Below are positions 63,269 to 64,000 of a stretch of DNA of 64,000 bases, piece by piece. Made by a program: the position numbers and the translations under genes. The stretch is taken from assembly GCF_029931775.1 (NCBI RefSeq), contig NC_079318.1:57638659-57702658 (forward strand), written 5' to 3'. Under the pieces are notes generated by a model. That model saw only the letters and a program-made list of their open reading frames with translations, had not been told where the DNA came from and did no database searches. This DNA is from Euleptes europaea. Its lineage: Eukaryota > Chordata > Lepidosauria > Squamata > Sphaerodactylidae. Every line of letters begins with the position of its first letter. The first letter of the stretch is position 1.

Positions 63269-64000
63269 ATGTTTCCTTAGTGACCATTCTCATTTGCTTT
63301 TCTGGATCATGTGCTTGTTACATTGGTCCCTGAGGCACATTAATTTAGAATGGTTGTATAAGGTAAGTTAGTGATCCTTGAAGTTCACTTAGAGGGCATC
63401 ATGTAAACAGAGATGTCTTTCAACCTTTTCAAAACATTAACGTAATCAGTCCTGAACAGATTTGTCGCCTTTTGTTTTTTGCCCTTGTTCCTAAAACAGC
63501 TGAGCAGTATGATCAGGGCCTTATAAATTAGGCTTGTAAATGTTTCTAGGTGAATGTTTAAAACTGGAATGCTACTGAATTTTTGTACAATTAATTGTCA
63601 TAATCTGTGATTCTCTGTTTCTGTTTAGATTATTTGTAATTGGTTTGATCCTAGAGCTCTGATGGATGGGCTGGGCAACTGAGTTCACTTGAGAGAGATG
63701 CTGCTAAGTTGGAGCTTGGCACAGCTAGTTAAGATCCTGTGCTCTTTTAGTGCAATATGAAAAAGCACAATATAACAGAAGAACCATTTTCCCAGTATCC
63801 TTTGTACCCGGTTCTCACCTGTCAATCACAACATCATTCTAGGTAATGCTTTGAGTAGAAGGCACCAAATTGAAGCACAGCAGGAAAGGCACACCAATTG
63901 GGTGTCCTGCTGATTATTATTGTTTCATTTTCATCCATTGAAGACCATAAAGTTTTATCATGAACTTTCCTCTCTCTCCAAGGAGTTCAGGATGGTATCC

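Larger units (their letters stand above)
57323..64000 (+). other. CAMKMT: CAMKMT intron 1 (5' part)
   Basis: The intron is repeat-rich near its start (57495-59530 almost continuous) and holds LINE tails at 59760-60415 and 60700-60790, a hAT-like element (61000-61333) and SINE and Bov-B pieces (62310-62898). 61340-62300 and 62900-64000 show no recognised element apart from a TCTG microsatellite (63240-63268). Confidence 0.7.

Noticed and set aside
1-64000. Retroviral or LTR elements, CRISPR arrays, bacterial-type operons
   Set aside because: No paired long terminal repeats, gag/pol-like text of that type or regularly spaced short repeats were seen; this is vertebrate intron-rich DNA.
57323-64000. 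CAMKMT exon 2
   Set aside because: No stretch encoding a VLKQKHLDD-like continuation with an acceptor was found; intron 1 probably extends beyond the window.

Overview
This is vertebrate nuclear DNA, most likely from a squamate reptile (lizard or gecko type). The evidence is several SINEs with a 5S rRNA-like head and a Bov-B-like tail, many CR1 and L2-like LINE fragments, MIR-like tRNA SINEs and numerous short DNA transposons. The species cannot be named from the sequence. The genes match the conserved amniote block SLC3A1 - PREPL - CAMKMT (human 2p21).

Layout. (1) 1-15449, plus strand: SLC3A1 (rBAT, the heavy subunit of the b0,+ cystine/dibasic amino-acid exchanger). Nine coding exons (equivalents of human exons 2-10) are placed to the base. 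Exon 1, with the cytoplasmic tail and membrane helix, lies upstream of the window. (2) 16801-53503, minus strand: PREPL (prolyl endopeptidase-like serine hydrolase). Fourteen coding exons, 718 codons, were assembled with every splice phase agreeing. SLC3A1 and PREPL are tail to tail, with stop codons about 1.35 kb apart. (3) 56.15-57.17 kb: a GC-rich head-to-head promoter region between PREPL and CAMKMT. (4) 57170-57322, plus strand: coding exon 1 of CAMKMT (calmodulin-lysine N-methyltransferase). The rest of the window, to 64000, is its first intron.

The introns are filled with repeats. Examples are a 3.2-kb CR1 carrying most of its ORF2 (43455-46690), an L2-like LINE interrupted by another LINE piece (33540-36495), a TA-flanked element full of 72-bp GC-rich tandem repeats (22172-22867), hAT-type elements with 8-bp target duplications, and three fold-back insertions with about 12-bp target duplications. 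No retrovirus or LTR element was recognised.

Points worth a second look: SLC3A1 has lost all three residues at the alpha-amylase-family catalytic positions that the human protein keeps; the PREPL C-terminus is about 13 residues short while its catalytic triad is intact; a diverged copy of a PREPL exon edge lies 4.3 kb upstream of that exon; and the fold-back element family includes an exact 87-bp palindrome.

How the genes relate: SLC3A1 partners the light chain SLC7A9 in kidney and gut brush border. PREPL is a cytosolic, Golgi and mitochondrial hydrolase. CAMKMT trimethylates calmodulin Lys115. They do not form one pathway; their adjacency matters because human contiguous deletions give combined cystinuria-hypotonia syndromes.
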